Shown: positions 29,805-38,123 of the stretch, piece by piece
Numbering within the stretch: position 1 is the first letter of the stretch
Layout of the letters: every line of letters begins with the position of its first letter
DNA from: Caulochytrium protostelioides
Lineage: Eukaryota > Chytridiomycota > Caulochytriomycetes > Caulochytriales > Caulochytriaceae
Assembly: GCA_003615045.1 (NCBI GenBank)
Contig: ML014122.1
Span: 87,469 to 151,468, forward strand
Length of the DNA stretch: 64,000 bases
Direction of reading: 5' to 3'
The notes under the pieces: generated by a model
Databases searched by the model: none
Seen by the model: the letters and a program-made list of their open reading frames with translations, nothing else
Told to the model about the DNA's origin: nothing
Position numbers and translations under genes: made by a program

Positions 29805-32213
29805 ATGCGCCTGCTGGTGCTGCCGCGGCGGCGCGGCTGGGTGAGCAACACGATCATGGCCACGGCGGCCGTGCTCGTGCTGCTCGCGCTGTACACGGCC
29901 CGCCGGCTCACGCGCGGGGCCGTCGGCGACTGGGCCTCCGCGCTCCGCGCCTCCCCGGTCGGCTCGCTCGCCCTGAGCACGTCGGCGGCGGCACGTCTCC
30001 CGCGCATCACGCCGCTGCTGGTCGCCAACATCGATGATGGCGTGGACCTGGACATGGACGACGTGGACGACGCTGCCTATGTGGACCACCACGCCGACGC
30101 CAGCGAAAGTGATAGCGTGCCAGCAGCAGCCGCTGGCAACAGCACGATGACGGCCGCCGATGCCGGCTTTGTGTCGGGCGTGCTTCCGCGCGTGGTCCGG
30201 CTGGCCGGCTTCGCGACGTGCGCGATGCTCGATCTGGCGACGTTCGAGACCCGCGTGCCGCTCTACGCGCTGCACGGCCAGTCCATGGCGCAGTGGTATG
30301 CGCAGCAGATGGCCTACTACGGCCAGTATGCCGTCAAGCCGCCCCTCGCGACGTTTGTCGCGCCGTCGCAGCGCATCGCGCCCGCCACGCAGCTCGCCGG
30401 CATGATGGTCCGGCTGATCGACCGGCGCGCCCAGAAGACGGCCGACCACCTCCGCCGCACGGTCGGCTACCGCAGCCTGCGGCTGCACGGGCCGTCGCTG
30501 ATGCGCTACGCGTGCTACATGTCGGCCCTGGGCGACTCGACCGAATCCGACCTGTCGGTTGGCACCTGGCTGCGCGACGTCTTTGCCCCCGTCTACTGGC
30601 CCCAGCTCGCATGGCTGCCCCCGGCACGGCGGGACCCGCTGCAGCCAGCGGCGGGACCGAATGCCGCGTGGCAGAACGTCACGTGGCAGGACGACCGCGA
30701 CCGCTACCCGACACTGTATGCGCCGCAGGCGGATCTAGCAGCGATCGCTGGCAGCCACGGCAACGCGGCGCTCGCGGCGTCGGCATCGGCCTCCACCGTC
30801 GCCGGCGCGAAGCCGTCGTACCGGCTGGCGTATGTGATTCTGGCGCACGAGAACTTCCCCGCGCTCCTGCGATTGGTCAATGCGATCGAGCACCCGCAGG
30901 CCGTTGTGATGGTCCACGTGGACGCGCGCGCCGCCGCCGTCCGGGCCCAAGTCGAGGCCCTCGCCGCCAGCCGTCCGAATCTCATCGTGATGCCCGAGTC
31001 GTTCCAGGTGGCTTGGGGATCGTCCACCATTGTGCAGGTCCAGCTCCAGGCGTTCTTCCGCCTGATGGACCTCTGCACCTTCGACCACGTCATGAACCTG
31101 AGCGTCTACGACTATCCACTGCTCTCGACCGCCGCCATCATCCGCCGTCTCGCGGACTGGACCTACCGCACCGACGACGCCGTCCAGACCTTTGCGACCG
31201 GGCATCCCGACGCTGAGAACGCTCGTGACACGGCGCTCCCGCGAGCGCCCTCGGCGCCGACGACGGCGCCGGCGTCGTTGACCCCGCCCAGGACGCCCTT
31301 GGCGCCCATCGGCCCTAAGAGCTTTATCTGCCACTGGCAGGCGCAAGCCGAAGTCGCAATGCGGCTCGGCCAGGCGATGCTCCCGCTGGAGGACTACTCG
31401 CGCATCGAGTATGTTCACGACCGAACGCTGCCGCCGCGCATCTACAACGGGTTCCGGTACCGCAAGCACGACCAGTGGATGGTCCTCTCGCGCGGCTTCC
31501 TCGAGCGGCTTCGGCGCAGCCGCGACGCGCTCGCCCTGCTCACCTGGGGCGAGCACGCGTTCGTGCTGGACGAGAGCTACTTTGCCGTGTGGATGATGCA
31601 CGGCCACCCGACCGGCCCTCCGCCGGGCCGCATCGGCCGCGTTATCGACCACGTCACCAACGCGTGGTTCCGCCGCGCGCGCACCCGCCGCGAGGATACC
31701 GAGCTGGATGCCAAGCTGAGCCACTGGCCATTGCCCGCCGGCGACCGCCGGCGCCCCCAGCCGCCCCAGCCCGATGCCGCGGCCGCCGATGCGGCACCCT
31801 CGCCGCCGACATCCAGCCTGCCCTCGCCCGGATCGCCACGCTCGGAAGCACCGCCATCGGAACCGCCCTCGTCTGAAGCACCCTTATCGGAACCTCTCGC
31901 GTCGAGCCAGGAGTACGTCGTCAACACGTGCTTCCGGTTCCTCCACTTCAGCCCCGCCGCCGAGCACCCCGACTGGCTCTCGCTGAAGCAGCTCCAGCGC
32001 GTCGTCGACGCCACGCCCGAGCACTACTGGTTCGCGCGCAAAGTGAAGAGCGATGCGGACGCCACGGTGGCCTGGATGGATGCGCACCGCGCCGAGATCG
32101 ATGCCCGTGACGCCGGGCCTCCATCCCCCGGAGCGGCGACCGCCGCCTCCCCGCCGATCCCCGCCGCGGCTCTGGAGCACGCAGCCTCGGTCGAAGCGTA
32201 CGCGACCTCCTAG
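29805..32213 (+). CDS. GT14-type (Branch family) glycosyltransferase, type II membrane protein
   Basis: The ATG at 29805 lies in CGCCACCATGCG, a strong Kozak context, and gives 802 residues. A membrane anchor follows at about 14-32 (MATAAVLVLLALYTARRL in part), then a stem with an Asp-rich stretch. A divergent N-terminal domain (about 120-300) comes next, and a GT14-like catalytic region from about 338 (YRLAYVILAHENFPALLRLV, VHVDAR) to about 747. Matches to the neighbouring fusion protein are FDHVMNLSVYDYPL (against DYVINLSNYDWPL), QWMVLSRGFLERLRRSRDAL and DESYFAVWMM. A Pro/Ser-rich insert splits the region at about 645-700. There is no GT77-like second domain. It is in tandem and same orientation as the fusion gene, suggesting duplication or functional pairing in one glycan pathway. 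Sugar specificity is unknown. Confidence 0.88.
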   Translation: MRLLVLPRRRGWVSNTIMATAAVLVLLALYTARRLTRGAVGDWASALRASPVGSLALSTSAAARLPRITPLLVANIDDGVDLDMDDVDDAAYVDHHADASESDSVPAAAAGNSTMTAADAGFVSGVLPRVVRLAGFATCAMLDLATFETRVPLYALHGQSMAQWYAQQMAYYGQYAVKPPLATFVAPSQRIAPATQLAGMMVRLIDRRAQKTADHLRRTVGYRSLRLHGPSLMRYACYMSALGDSTESDLSVGTWLRDVFAPVYWPQLAWLPPARRDPLQPAAGPNAAWQNVTWQDDRDRYPTLYAPQADLAAIAGSHGNAALAASASASTVAGAKPSYRLAYVILAHENFPALLRLVNAIEHPQAVVMVHVDARAAAVRAQVEALAASRPNLIVMPESFQVAWGSSTIVQVQLQAFFRLMDLCTFDHVMNLSVYDYPLLSTAAIIRRLADWTYRTDDAVQTFATGHPDAENARDTALPRAPSAPTTAPASLTPPRTPLAPIGPKSFICHWQAQAEVAMRLGQAMLPLEDYSRIEYVHDRTLPPRIYNGFRYRKHDQWMVLSRGFLERLRRSRDALALLTWGEHAFVLDESYFAVWMMHGHPTGPPPGRIGRVIDHVTNAWFRRARTRREDTELDAKLSHWPLPAGDRRRPQPPQPDAAAADAAPSPPTSSLPSPGSPRSEAPPSEPPSSEAPLSEPLASSQEYVVNTCFRFLHFSPAAEHPDWLSLKQLQRVVDATPEHYWFARKVKSDADATVAWMDAHRAEIDARDAGPPSPGAATAASPPIPAAALEHAASVEAYATS

Positions 32214-32292
32214 CTCGGCTGGCCATGAATGGCTCTTCTGAATCTATAGACCAATATAACGTGGCGCTTGTCGCTCAAGATGGAGAATGGGG

Positions 32293-35181
32293 TTATGCGA
32301 CATACTCGTAGGCGCGCATGTTGTCCTCCTGGCGCCGGAGGTACTCCTTGGTGATCAGGTCCTCGATGCGGGTCTTGATCATGGCGACATTGGCCTGGAA
32401 GCGCTTCGCGCACTGCGCAATCACCTCGTTAACGAGCTGCGTGTGCAGCATGACTTTGCGGGCCTTCATGATGCGCACCACGATGCAGTCGATCTGGGCG
32501 CGCCGCTCGTCCTCGATGTGCCGCACTGTCGCGGCATACTCCTGCGCGTCTTCGTAGGCGCCCATCGGATCAAGGGTCGGCCCGTCGTCCTCGCCGACGC
32601 CGTCGCCGTCCCCAGCTCCTGCGCTGGGCGGCCCGCTGCCGCCGCGGGAGGCGGCCGAGCGCCCGCGCGCCGTCAGGAGCTGCGACCGCTTCGGCAGCGC
32701 GAGGAGATTGATCTTGGTGACGGGCGCTGTGAACTGGTGGTTGAACACGAACGAGTCCGTGGGCTCGATCGTGCGCGAGGCGGGCCGCTTGAGCAGCAGC
32801 CGGTGCTTGCCGTGCACGAGCGGCACGAGGTGGCGATACACGAGCTCTTCCGACAGCCCTGTCCGCTCGATGATCTGCGCGAGGGTCCATCCGTCGTCAC
32901 GGCGGCCGCTGTTGGCGTGGTCGTGGTCGGCATTGACCTTGTTGCCGCCGTGGCTGCTGGCATCGTCGTCGTCGTTGTTGAAGCACGCCAGCAGCAGGTG
33001 CATCGTCAGGGTGGGCACGGTAATTTCCTTGCGGCCTTTGGGGAAGTGGGCTCGGAGCTCGGCGAGGCCGAGCGAGAACTGGAAGGTCAGCTTGCGGCCC
33101 GAGTACTGGCCCATGTAGAAGCGGTGGAAGGCGTCCATCGCGTGGCGCAGCGGCGGCGCCATCAGGGCCGTCACGTCCGGACAGCGCGGCGCGTCGGGCC
33201 AGTGCGTGGAGGTGAGCACGTTGACGCGGATCTTGGCGGCGTCCGGATGGGCGTCACGGGCGTGGGGTGCCGACGGGTCGCGGAACGCGGTATCGAGATC
33301 GTCCGAGAGGTGCATGTCGTTGAACATGCCCTCCATCTTGCGCGTGAACTGGCTGCCGCCGTCCATCTTGAGGCGCGCCAGCAGCGCCTTCTCGGTATCT
33401 TCCGAGACGGACCGGTCGTTGAGCAAGCGTTTCGCGAGATGCGACTTGTAGTGGCGCTCAAAGATATCGCGGTCCTGGAGGTACCTGAACAGGGTCATAC
33501 AGTGGTCGATAATGGCATCGATCTCGGCCTCCGACTTGCCCTTGATGCCCTTCTTCATGTGGTTGTCCATGTAGAGCGACATGAACTCGGCGGCGCGCGG
33601 CATGGCGTTCAGGTCGCGGACGATGCAGCCGTGGAACACCGACTCGAAGGTGTGGTCGTTGTCGAAGCAGCGGCCGAGCAGATGCGTGATGCGCGCATTC
33701 AGCTCGAGCAGCGACTCGACCCACCGGAAGGGCTGCGGCGGCGACGGACGCGCCGGGGCCGGTTCCGTCGTCGTCGCCGTTGGCGCGGGAAGAACGAACC
33801 CACCGAAATCAAAGTGGATCGCTTTGACGAGGGTATGGATCCAGGCCACCGTGTGCTGACGCATCGCGTCGTGCGCGGCGCTCACGGGCAACAGGAGCGT
33901 ATACATCATGGCCAGGTCGTCCCACTTGTCGTTCTCCAGCATGGGCACGATGGTGGCCGGGGTGACGATCGTCGCGTCGACGTGCGGCGTGACGAGCCTC
34001 GCATACAGAATCGCACGCATCGGCTTGGCGCACTGCTTAAAGAAACGCTCGCAGCGCTGCTGCTCTTGGGCGAGCCGCATCTGCACGTTCCGCAGGTACG
34101 CGGTCGCCGAGAGCCGCGCGGCGAGCCGGTCCCCTTCTTCGCCATAGAACAGCTCGGAGGTCTGGTATAAGCAGGGAATCAGCACCTTGTCCAGCAAGTT
34201 CCCGCCGGATGGGAACGACAGCGACTTTAACATCGCCACGAGATCATCGAGCCACCGATCCAGTCGGTTGGTCCCGCCGACGCCGGCGGCCCGCGATGCA
34301 TCATCGGCCGATGTCGAGGCCGGCGCCAGCGACATCGCGATCGCCGCCGCCAGGGTCGGTTCCACGTCGACCGACATGCCAGCCGTGGCGGCGGCCGCGG
34401 CCGCGTGATTAGGATCGACCGGCCCGTCGCTCAAACGATCGAGGTGGATGAGGTACAGCATCGTCTTGACCAGCGTCGGCTCGATCGGGAGCGTCGGGCA
34501 TTGAATCACGCGCGCCACGAACATGGCGAAGCAGGTATCGCGCACGTTCGGGAGCGACGCCGGATAGAGGTACCGCTGGTCCATGTAGATGAAGATCAGC
34601 TGATGCAGCTGCGTCGTGACAGCGAAGTGGGTCCACGTCGCTTGGACCTGCTTGAGGAAACTCAGACTGCTGTCAAGCGTCATGCGGTCCGTGTCGCGCA
34701 AGTATGCGCACATGGCCGCGCTCAGCCGCTTCGGCTCGTCGCTTTCACCCATCAACATTCGGTGCATCGCCGCCAGTGTGTTGTCATGGGGGTCGTCGCC
34801 GGCGGCGGTCGCGTGGAGGGCGGCCTCGGTCGGGAGCACCGTCATCGCCGGCGGCCGGCCGACGCCCGCCGGGAACGCCGCTCCGATGCTGTCGGCGGCC
34901 CAGGCCTCCATGTGCTCCGCGACCAGGCGCTTCAGTGACGCGTAGAGCTGTGCGCCGCCCTTGTGGATCACCATGGAGTACACGGTCCGGTAGAGGTCCT
35001 CGAAGGAGAGCTTGCTGGGGCCGCCTTCGTAGATCTGGTTGAGGCACTGCGCCAGGTGGTCCCACTGCACGGCCGCGTCGAAGACGTTGCCGGGGCGCCG
35101 CGCGACCGGCCGGATCATCCGCGACACGGGTTTGATGCGGCGCGCGCCGCTCGCGCCGCTCGGGCCCAGCGGTCCGGCCAT
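32293..35181 (-). CDS. CUL3: Cullin-3 (scaffold of BTB-containing CRL3 ubiquitin ligases)
   Basis: The 962-residue intronless protein matches cullin-3 along its length. The N-terminal part has LSFEDLYRTVYSMVIHKGG, which aligns with the human CUL3 LSFEELYRNAYTMVLHKHG region that helps bind BTB adaptors. The cullin-homology core has YLSLYMDNHMKKGIKG-like text, LFRYLQDRDIFERHYKSHLAKRLL and FTRKMEGMFNDM. The C-terminal WHB domain contains VRIMKARK, with the NEDD8-acceptor Lys at about 906, and ends in YEYVA (human: YTYVA). It scaffolds RBX1/E2 and BTB adaptors. It is larger than human CUL3 (768) because of Ala/Gly/Asp-rich inserts near 110-130, 265-300, 415-440 and 830-860. It is convergent with the GT14 gene, with only 79 bases between the stops. 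Confidence 0.96.
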   Translation of the reverse strand: MAGPLGPSGASGARRIKPVSRMIRPVARRPGNVFDAAVQWDHLAQCLNQIYEGGPSKLSFEDLYRTVYSMVIHKGGAQLYASLKRLVAEHMEAWAADSIGAAFPAGVGRPPAMTVLPTEAALHATAAGDDPHDNTLAAMHRMLMGESDEPKRLSAAMCAYLRDTDRMTLDSSLSFLKQVQATWTHFAVTTQLHQLIFIYMDQRYLYPASLPNVRDTCFAMFVARVIQCPTLPIEPTLVKTMLYLIHLDRLSDGPVDPNHAAAAAATAGMSVDVEPTLAAAIAMSLAPASTSADDASRAAGVGGTNRLDRWLDDLVAMLKSLSFPSGGNLLDKVLIPCLYQTSELFYGEEGDRLAARLSATAYLRNVQMRLAQEQQRCERFFKQCAKPMRAILYARLVTPHVDATIVTPATIVPMLENDKWDDLAMMYTLLLPVSAAHDAMRQHTVAWIHTLVKAIHFDFGGFVLPAPTATTTEPAPARPSPPQPFRWVESLLELNARITHLLGRCFDNDHTFESVFHGCIVRDLNAMPRAAEFMSLYMDNHMKKGIKGKSEAEIDAIIDHCMTLFRYLQDRDIFERHYKSHLAKRLLNDRSVSEDTEKALLARLKMDGGSQFTRKMEGMFNDMHLSDDLDTAFRDPSAPHARDAHPDAAKIRVNVLTSTHWPDAPRCPDVTALMAPPLRHAMDAFHRFYMGQYSGRKLTFQFSLGLAELRAHFPKGRKEITVPTLTMHLLLACFNNDDDDASSHGGNKVNADHDHANSGRRDDGWTLAQIIERTGLSEELVYRHLVPLVHGKHRLLLKRPASRTIEPTDSFVFNHQFTAPVTKINLLALPKRSQLLTARGRSAASRGGSGPPSAGAGDGDGVGEDDGPTLDPMGAYEDAQEYAATVRHIEDERRAQIDCIVVRIMKARKVMLHTQLVNEVIAQCAKRFQANVAMIKTRIEDLITKEYLRRQEDNMRAYEYVA

Positions 35182-35193
35182 GGCGCGCGTGCG

Positions 35194-35236
35194 TCGCTTT
35201 ACTTCGCTTCGCTTCGCTTTACTTCGCTTCGCTTCG
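35194..35236. repeat. CGCTTTACTTCGCTTCGCTT tandem repeat just upstream of CUL3
   Basis: A roughly 20-base unit occurs twice, beginning 13 bases before the CUL3 ATG. Read in the sense of CUL3 it is a purine-rich GAAGC leader. Confidence 0.85.
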
Positions 35237-35362
35237 GTGGCGGCGATGGCGTCGTCAGACCGACGTCAGACGGAGTATAGAAAAACCGAGAACGGGCCTC
35301 CGAGATCGTCCTCCGAGATGCTCGCCCCAAGGATCGCCCCACCCAGGGATATCCCTCGAGGA

Positions 35363-35435
35363 TTGCCAGGGATCAGTTCAGGGATGTCCAGGGACGCTTG
35401 AGGGATCGTTCCAGGGATCGTTTCAGGGATCTTCA
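35363..35435. repeat. Degenerate CAGGGATC direct repeats
   Basis: Seven or so spaced copies of (C/G)AGGGAT(C/G) with variable spacers lie in the CUL3 upstream region. Confidence 0.7.
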
Positions 35436-35646
35436 GGGAGAGCGCGACCGTGAGCACGATCGGACGCCAGATCCTCTGACGCGGGATCCAGCGGCGGTGC
35501 AGGCGCGTGGGCACCCCGCGCGAGCAGCGTCTGGCGAATGGCCGATCCGCGCAGCAGCGCCACGGGTATCGGGAGGCGGCCAATCAAGACGGGCTGTTGC
35601 CGACGGCGTCGGGCGATCGGGTGGCGGATGGGGCCAAAGCCAGCTG

Positions 35647-35653
35647 TATAAAA
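35647..35653 (+). promoter_or_regulatory. TATA box TATAAAA
   Basis: A consensus TATA on the plus strand, 1.3 kb before the IFT27-like ATG. No nearer plus-strand gene is supportable, so it may drive a non-coding or unrecognised transcript, or a long leader. Confidence 0.4.
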
Positions 35654-36970
35654 CGGGACGGTAGGGGGTAGCGGATAGCGGTGAGGGAGCCGCGCCGCGG
35701 GGCGGTATGACGATCGCCGATGCTGTGGATCAGGACCAACGCCGCAGCGACGCTCTTCTCGTCAGGACGGCGACGACGAGACGTTCGTGGCGACGGCGAC
35801 GAGCCACGTGGCGACCGGCTGGACCCTCGCGCGGCGGCTGCGTCGGGCCGATGCCACGTGGACCATGTGGATCACGAGTCTCGAACGCGTTCAGGGCTGG
35901 TGCAGAGCGCGACGACGAGAGGAGGCGAGACCAGACGGGCAATGGGCAGCGGAGTCAGCGGCGGCCACGACGACGGCCACGACGACGGCCACGGCAGTGG
36001 CAGCGGCAGCGGCAGCGGGACGGTCGGGCGACCGGCGGTCGGTGAGCGGCGTCGGGAGGCATGCGCAGCCCGAAACCGATGGGTCCGACAACAAGCGGCG
36101 GTAGTGGACGGCAGGCCGCGTTTTTCTTTCTTGCTGTGGCGCCGGCGCCGCGGGTGGGGTCGTCCACCGCCGTCAGGGCCGCGGCCACCCCGCACCCGCT
36201 GGCCACGACGCGTACTCAACGACCGCAGGATCTTCATACTGGGCCATGAGCTGATGCGTCCGAGATGCCTGTGCAAGACGCATTGTCCAGGATACGACGC
36301 GTTGGAAAGACGGTCGACGGGGAGGTCGTGCCTGGACCAGGGTCGACAGCCTGCCGCGCGAGCTTCTCGTCGGGGGGACGGTCGGGTGGCCGATCCAGGG
36401 ACGAGGCGGATTGCCTCCCTGGATGGCGATTCTTGCTCGAACGCTGTCGACGATGACACTCCTGAAGAAACGGGTCGACCTGTCCTGAACCCTTGATACC
36501 ACGCGACGGCGGGTCACCACCACGAGGCGCGTGGTCGTGGGCTCCTGGTCATGTCAGGCGGATGCTGAATCCAGCGAAGCTGGGTAGATCCGCGCCTCCC
36601 CTCTCCGTACCCATCGGCGGCGGCGGAAACAGCGATGTCCCCGATGCCTTCGATCCTTCAACCGCCAAGCAAAGGGTGGGGTAGGGGGACACGTCCCTAT
36701 GTGGTTGGCCACGGCCCGCCATGGCGCCCGGACGTCTCGCAGATCTGGGATCGCCGAGACCGGCCAGCCAGGCTCCGTCGAAAGGTATGATCGCCCCGAC
36801 GATCTCAACGCCCCGCATGGTGCTTCTTGCCCTCCCGAGACCGAACAGAGCTGCCCGGCAATCTCTGCAGTCCAGCCGCCGCCACCTGTCCGCCGCCACG
36901 TGCCGATCCTTGCTGCGCCTCGGCTTCCCGCGGGTCGCCCGAAATCGCCCCCAATCTCTCCGGAACCACC

Positions 36971-38029
36971 ATGCCGCTGCTCTCGTCGCGGTCATCGAAG
37001 GCTGAGGGACGGTCCCGCGACCGTGACCGTGACCGTGACCGTGACCGTGACCGTGACCGTGACCGCGATGCCCAGTCCCCCGACTCGGCCGCTGCGGCCT
37101 CCCTCGCGTCCATGAACGAGCCGGCCGCGGCGCCGGCAGCGCCGGCAGCGCCGGCAGCGCCCGCCGCCGTCGCCCGCAGCGACGCCGTCCAGGGCACTGA
37201 CGGCTCGCTGCCGCGCCTGCTGCAGCGTAAGCTGGTGGTCGTGGGCGCCGCGCGCGTTGGCAAGACGCGGCTGCTCGCCAGCGGCGGCGGCGCCGACGGC
37301 CCGCGCCGCGTCCACCAGCCGCCGTACCGCATGACGCACGGCGTCGCGATCTCGAACCGCATCGTGCCCGTCCCGGGGCAGCCGGACCTCGGCGTCAACT
37401 GGACCGTCTGGGACGTCGCGGGCGCGCCGCTCTTCGGCGCGTTCCACGGCGCCGCCGTCCGCGACGCCGACGCCGCCGTCCTCGTGTACGACGTGACGCG
37501 CCCCGAGACGCGCGAGGCGCTCACCGCCGACTGGGCGCCGCGCATCGCCCGCGACGGCGGCGCCATTCCGTGCCTCGTGCTCGGCACGCACACCGACCTC
37601 CGCCTCGACGTGCCCGTCGCGCCGCTCGCGCGCGCCGCCGATCCCGCGAGCCCGGCCGCGGCGTCGGCGGCCGCGGCCGCGACCGCCGACGTCGACGACG
37701 CGGCGCCCGACACGCTCGCCGCCTGGGCCGCCGAGCACGGCTTCCTGCACGCCACGTGGGCGCTGCCGCGCGGCCCGCCCGACGCGGCGCTGGCGACCGT
37801 GCTGGCCACGCTGACCGCGCGCGCCGTCGCCGCCAACGCCGCCGAGTCCGCCGCCGCCAATGCTGCGCGTCGCCCGTCGGCCGCGGGCTCGGCCGCGGGC
37901 TCGGCCGCAAGCTCGGCCGCCGCCGTGAATGCGCCCGCCCACCGGGCCCGCGATGCCGCACGGCCTCGGGGCACCCTAGGGTCGCAGGGCTCGCTTGAAG
38001 CGACCTCCCGCGACCGGATCGCTGCCTAA
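36971..38029 (+). CDS. IFT27: Probable IFT27/RABL4 small GTPase, divergent
   Basis: ATG 36971 (CCACCATGC, strong context) gives 352 residues; the upstream frame starts at a TTG. A low-complexity leader includes an Arg-Asp run (about 17-33) and Ala-Pro repeats. The Ras-like domain starts with KLVVVG and the P-loop GAARVGKT (92-99). Then come PYRMTHGVAISNRIVPVPGQ (119 onward), which parallels human IFT27's YTLTTG-to-VPVP switch region, WDVAGAPLFG (G3), AAVLVYDVTRPETREAL, and the G4-like GTHTDLR in place of NKxD. The C-terminal third is Ala-rich without a clear G5 motif or prenylation Cys. IFT27 pairs with IFT25 in IFT-B and acts in ciliary transport. Alternatives are another atypical Rab-like GTPase. 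The G4 change suggests weak or altered guanine recognition. Confidence 0.6.
   Translation: MPLLSSRSSKAEGRSRDRDRDRDRDRDRDRDRDAQSPDSAAAASLASMNEPAAAPAAPAAPAAPAAVARSDAVQGTDGSLPRLLQRKLVVVGAARVGKTRLLASGGGADGPRRVHQPPYRMTHGVAISNRIVPVPGQPDLGVNWTVWDVAGAPLFGAFHGAAVRDADAAVLVYDVTRPETREALTADWAPRIARDGGAIPCLVLGTHTDLRLDVPVAPLARAADPASPAAASAAAAATADVDDAAPDTLAAWAAEHGFLHATWALPRGPPDAALATVLATLTARAVAANAAESAAANAARRPSAAGSAAGSAASSAAAVNAPAHRARDAARPRGTLGSQGSLEATSRDRIAA
37018..37066. repeat. GTGACC hexamer tandem repeat (codes Arg-Asp)
   Basis: About eight perfect hexamers in frame near the N-terminus of the IFT27-like protein. Confidence 0.95.
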
Positions 38030-38071
38030 CAAAGAAGAAAAAAAACCGCCATCATCAAAAAACGAGAGATC

Positions 38072-38081
38072 AATAAATAAA
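38072..38081 (+). terminator. Two overlapping AATAAA polyadenylation signals
   Basis: They lie 43 bases after the IFT27-like stop, in the 94-base gap before the convergent NOP12 stop. Confidence 0.6.
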
Positions 38082-38123
38082 AGGGCCGTTCACCAGAATC
38101 AAAGAAGCGGAGGCACGCGTTCG

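Larger units (their letters stand above)
35182..36970. other. Intergenic between divergent CUL3 and IFT27-like genes
   Basis: It includes a CTTCGCTT repeat touching the CUL3 start, a degenerate CAGGGATC series (about 35363-35435), a TATA box at 35647-35653 and several chance frames. One 258-codon plus-strand frame (35720-36496) has a Gly-Ser/His-Asp repeat but no domain; I do not call it a gene. Confidence 0.55.

Noticed and set aside
32287-34170. 627-codon plus-strand frame opposite CUL3
   Set aside because: Antisense shadow of conserved cullin codons.
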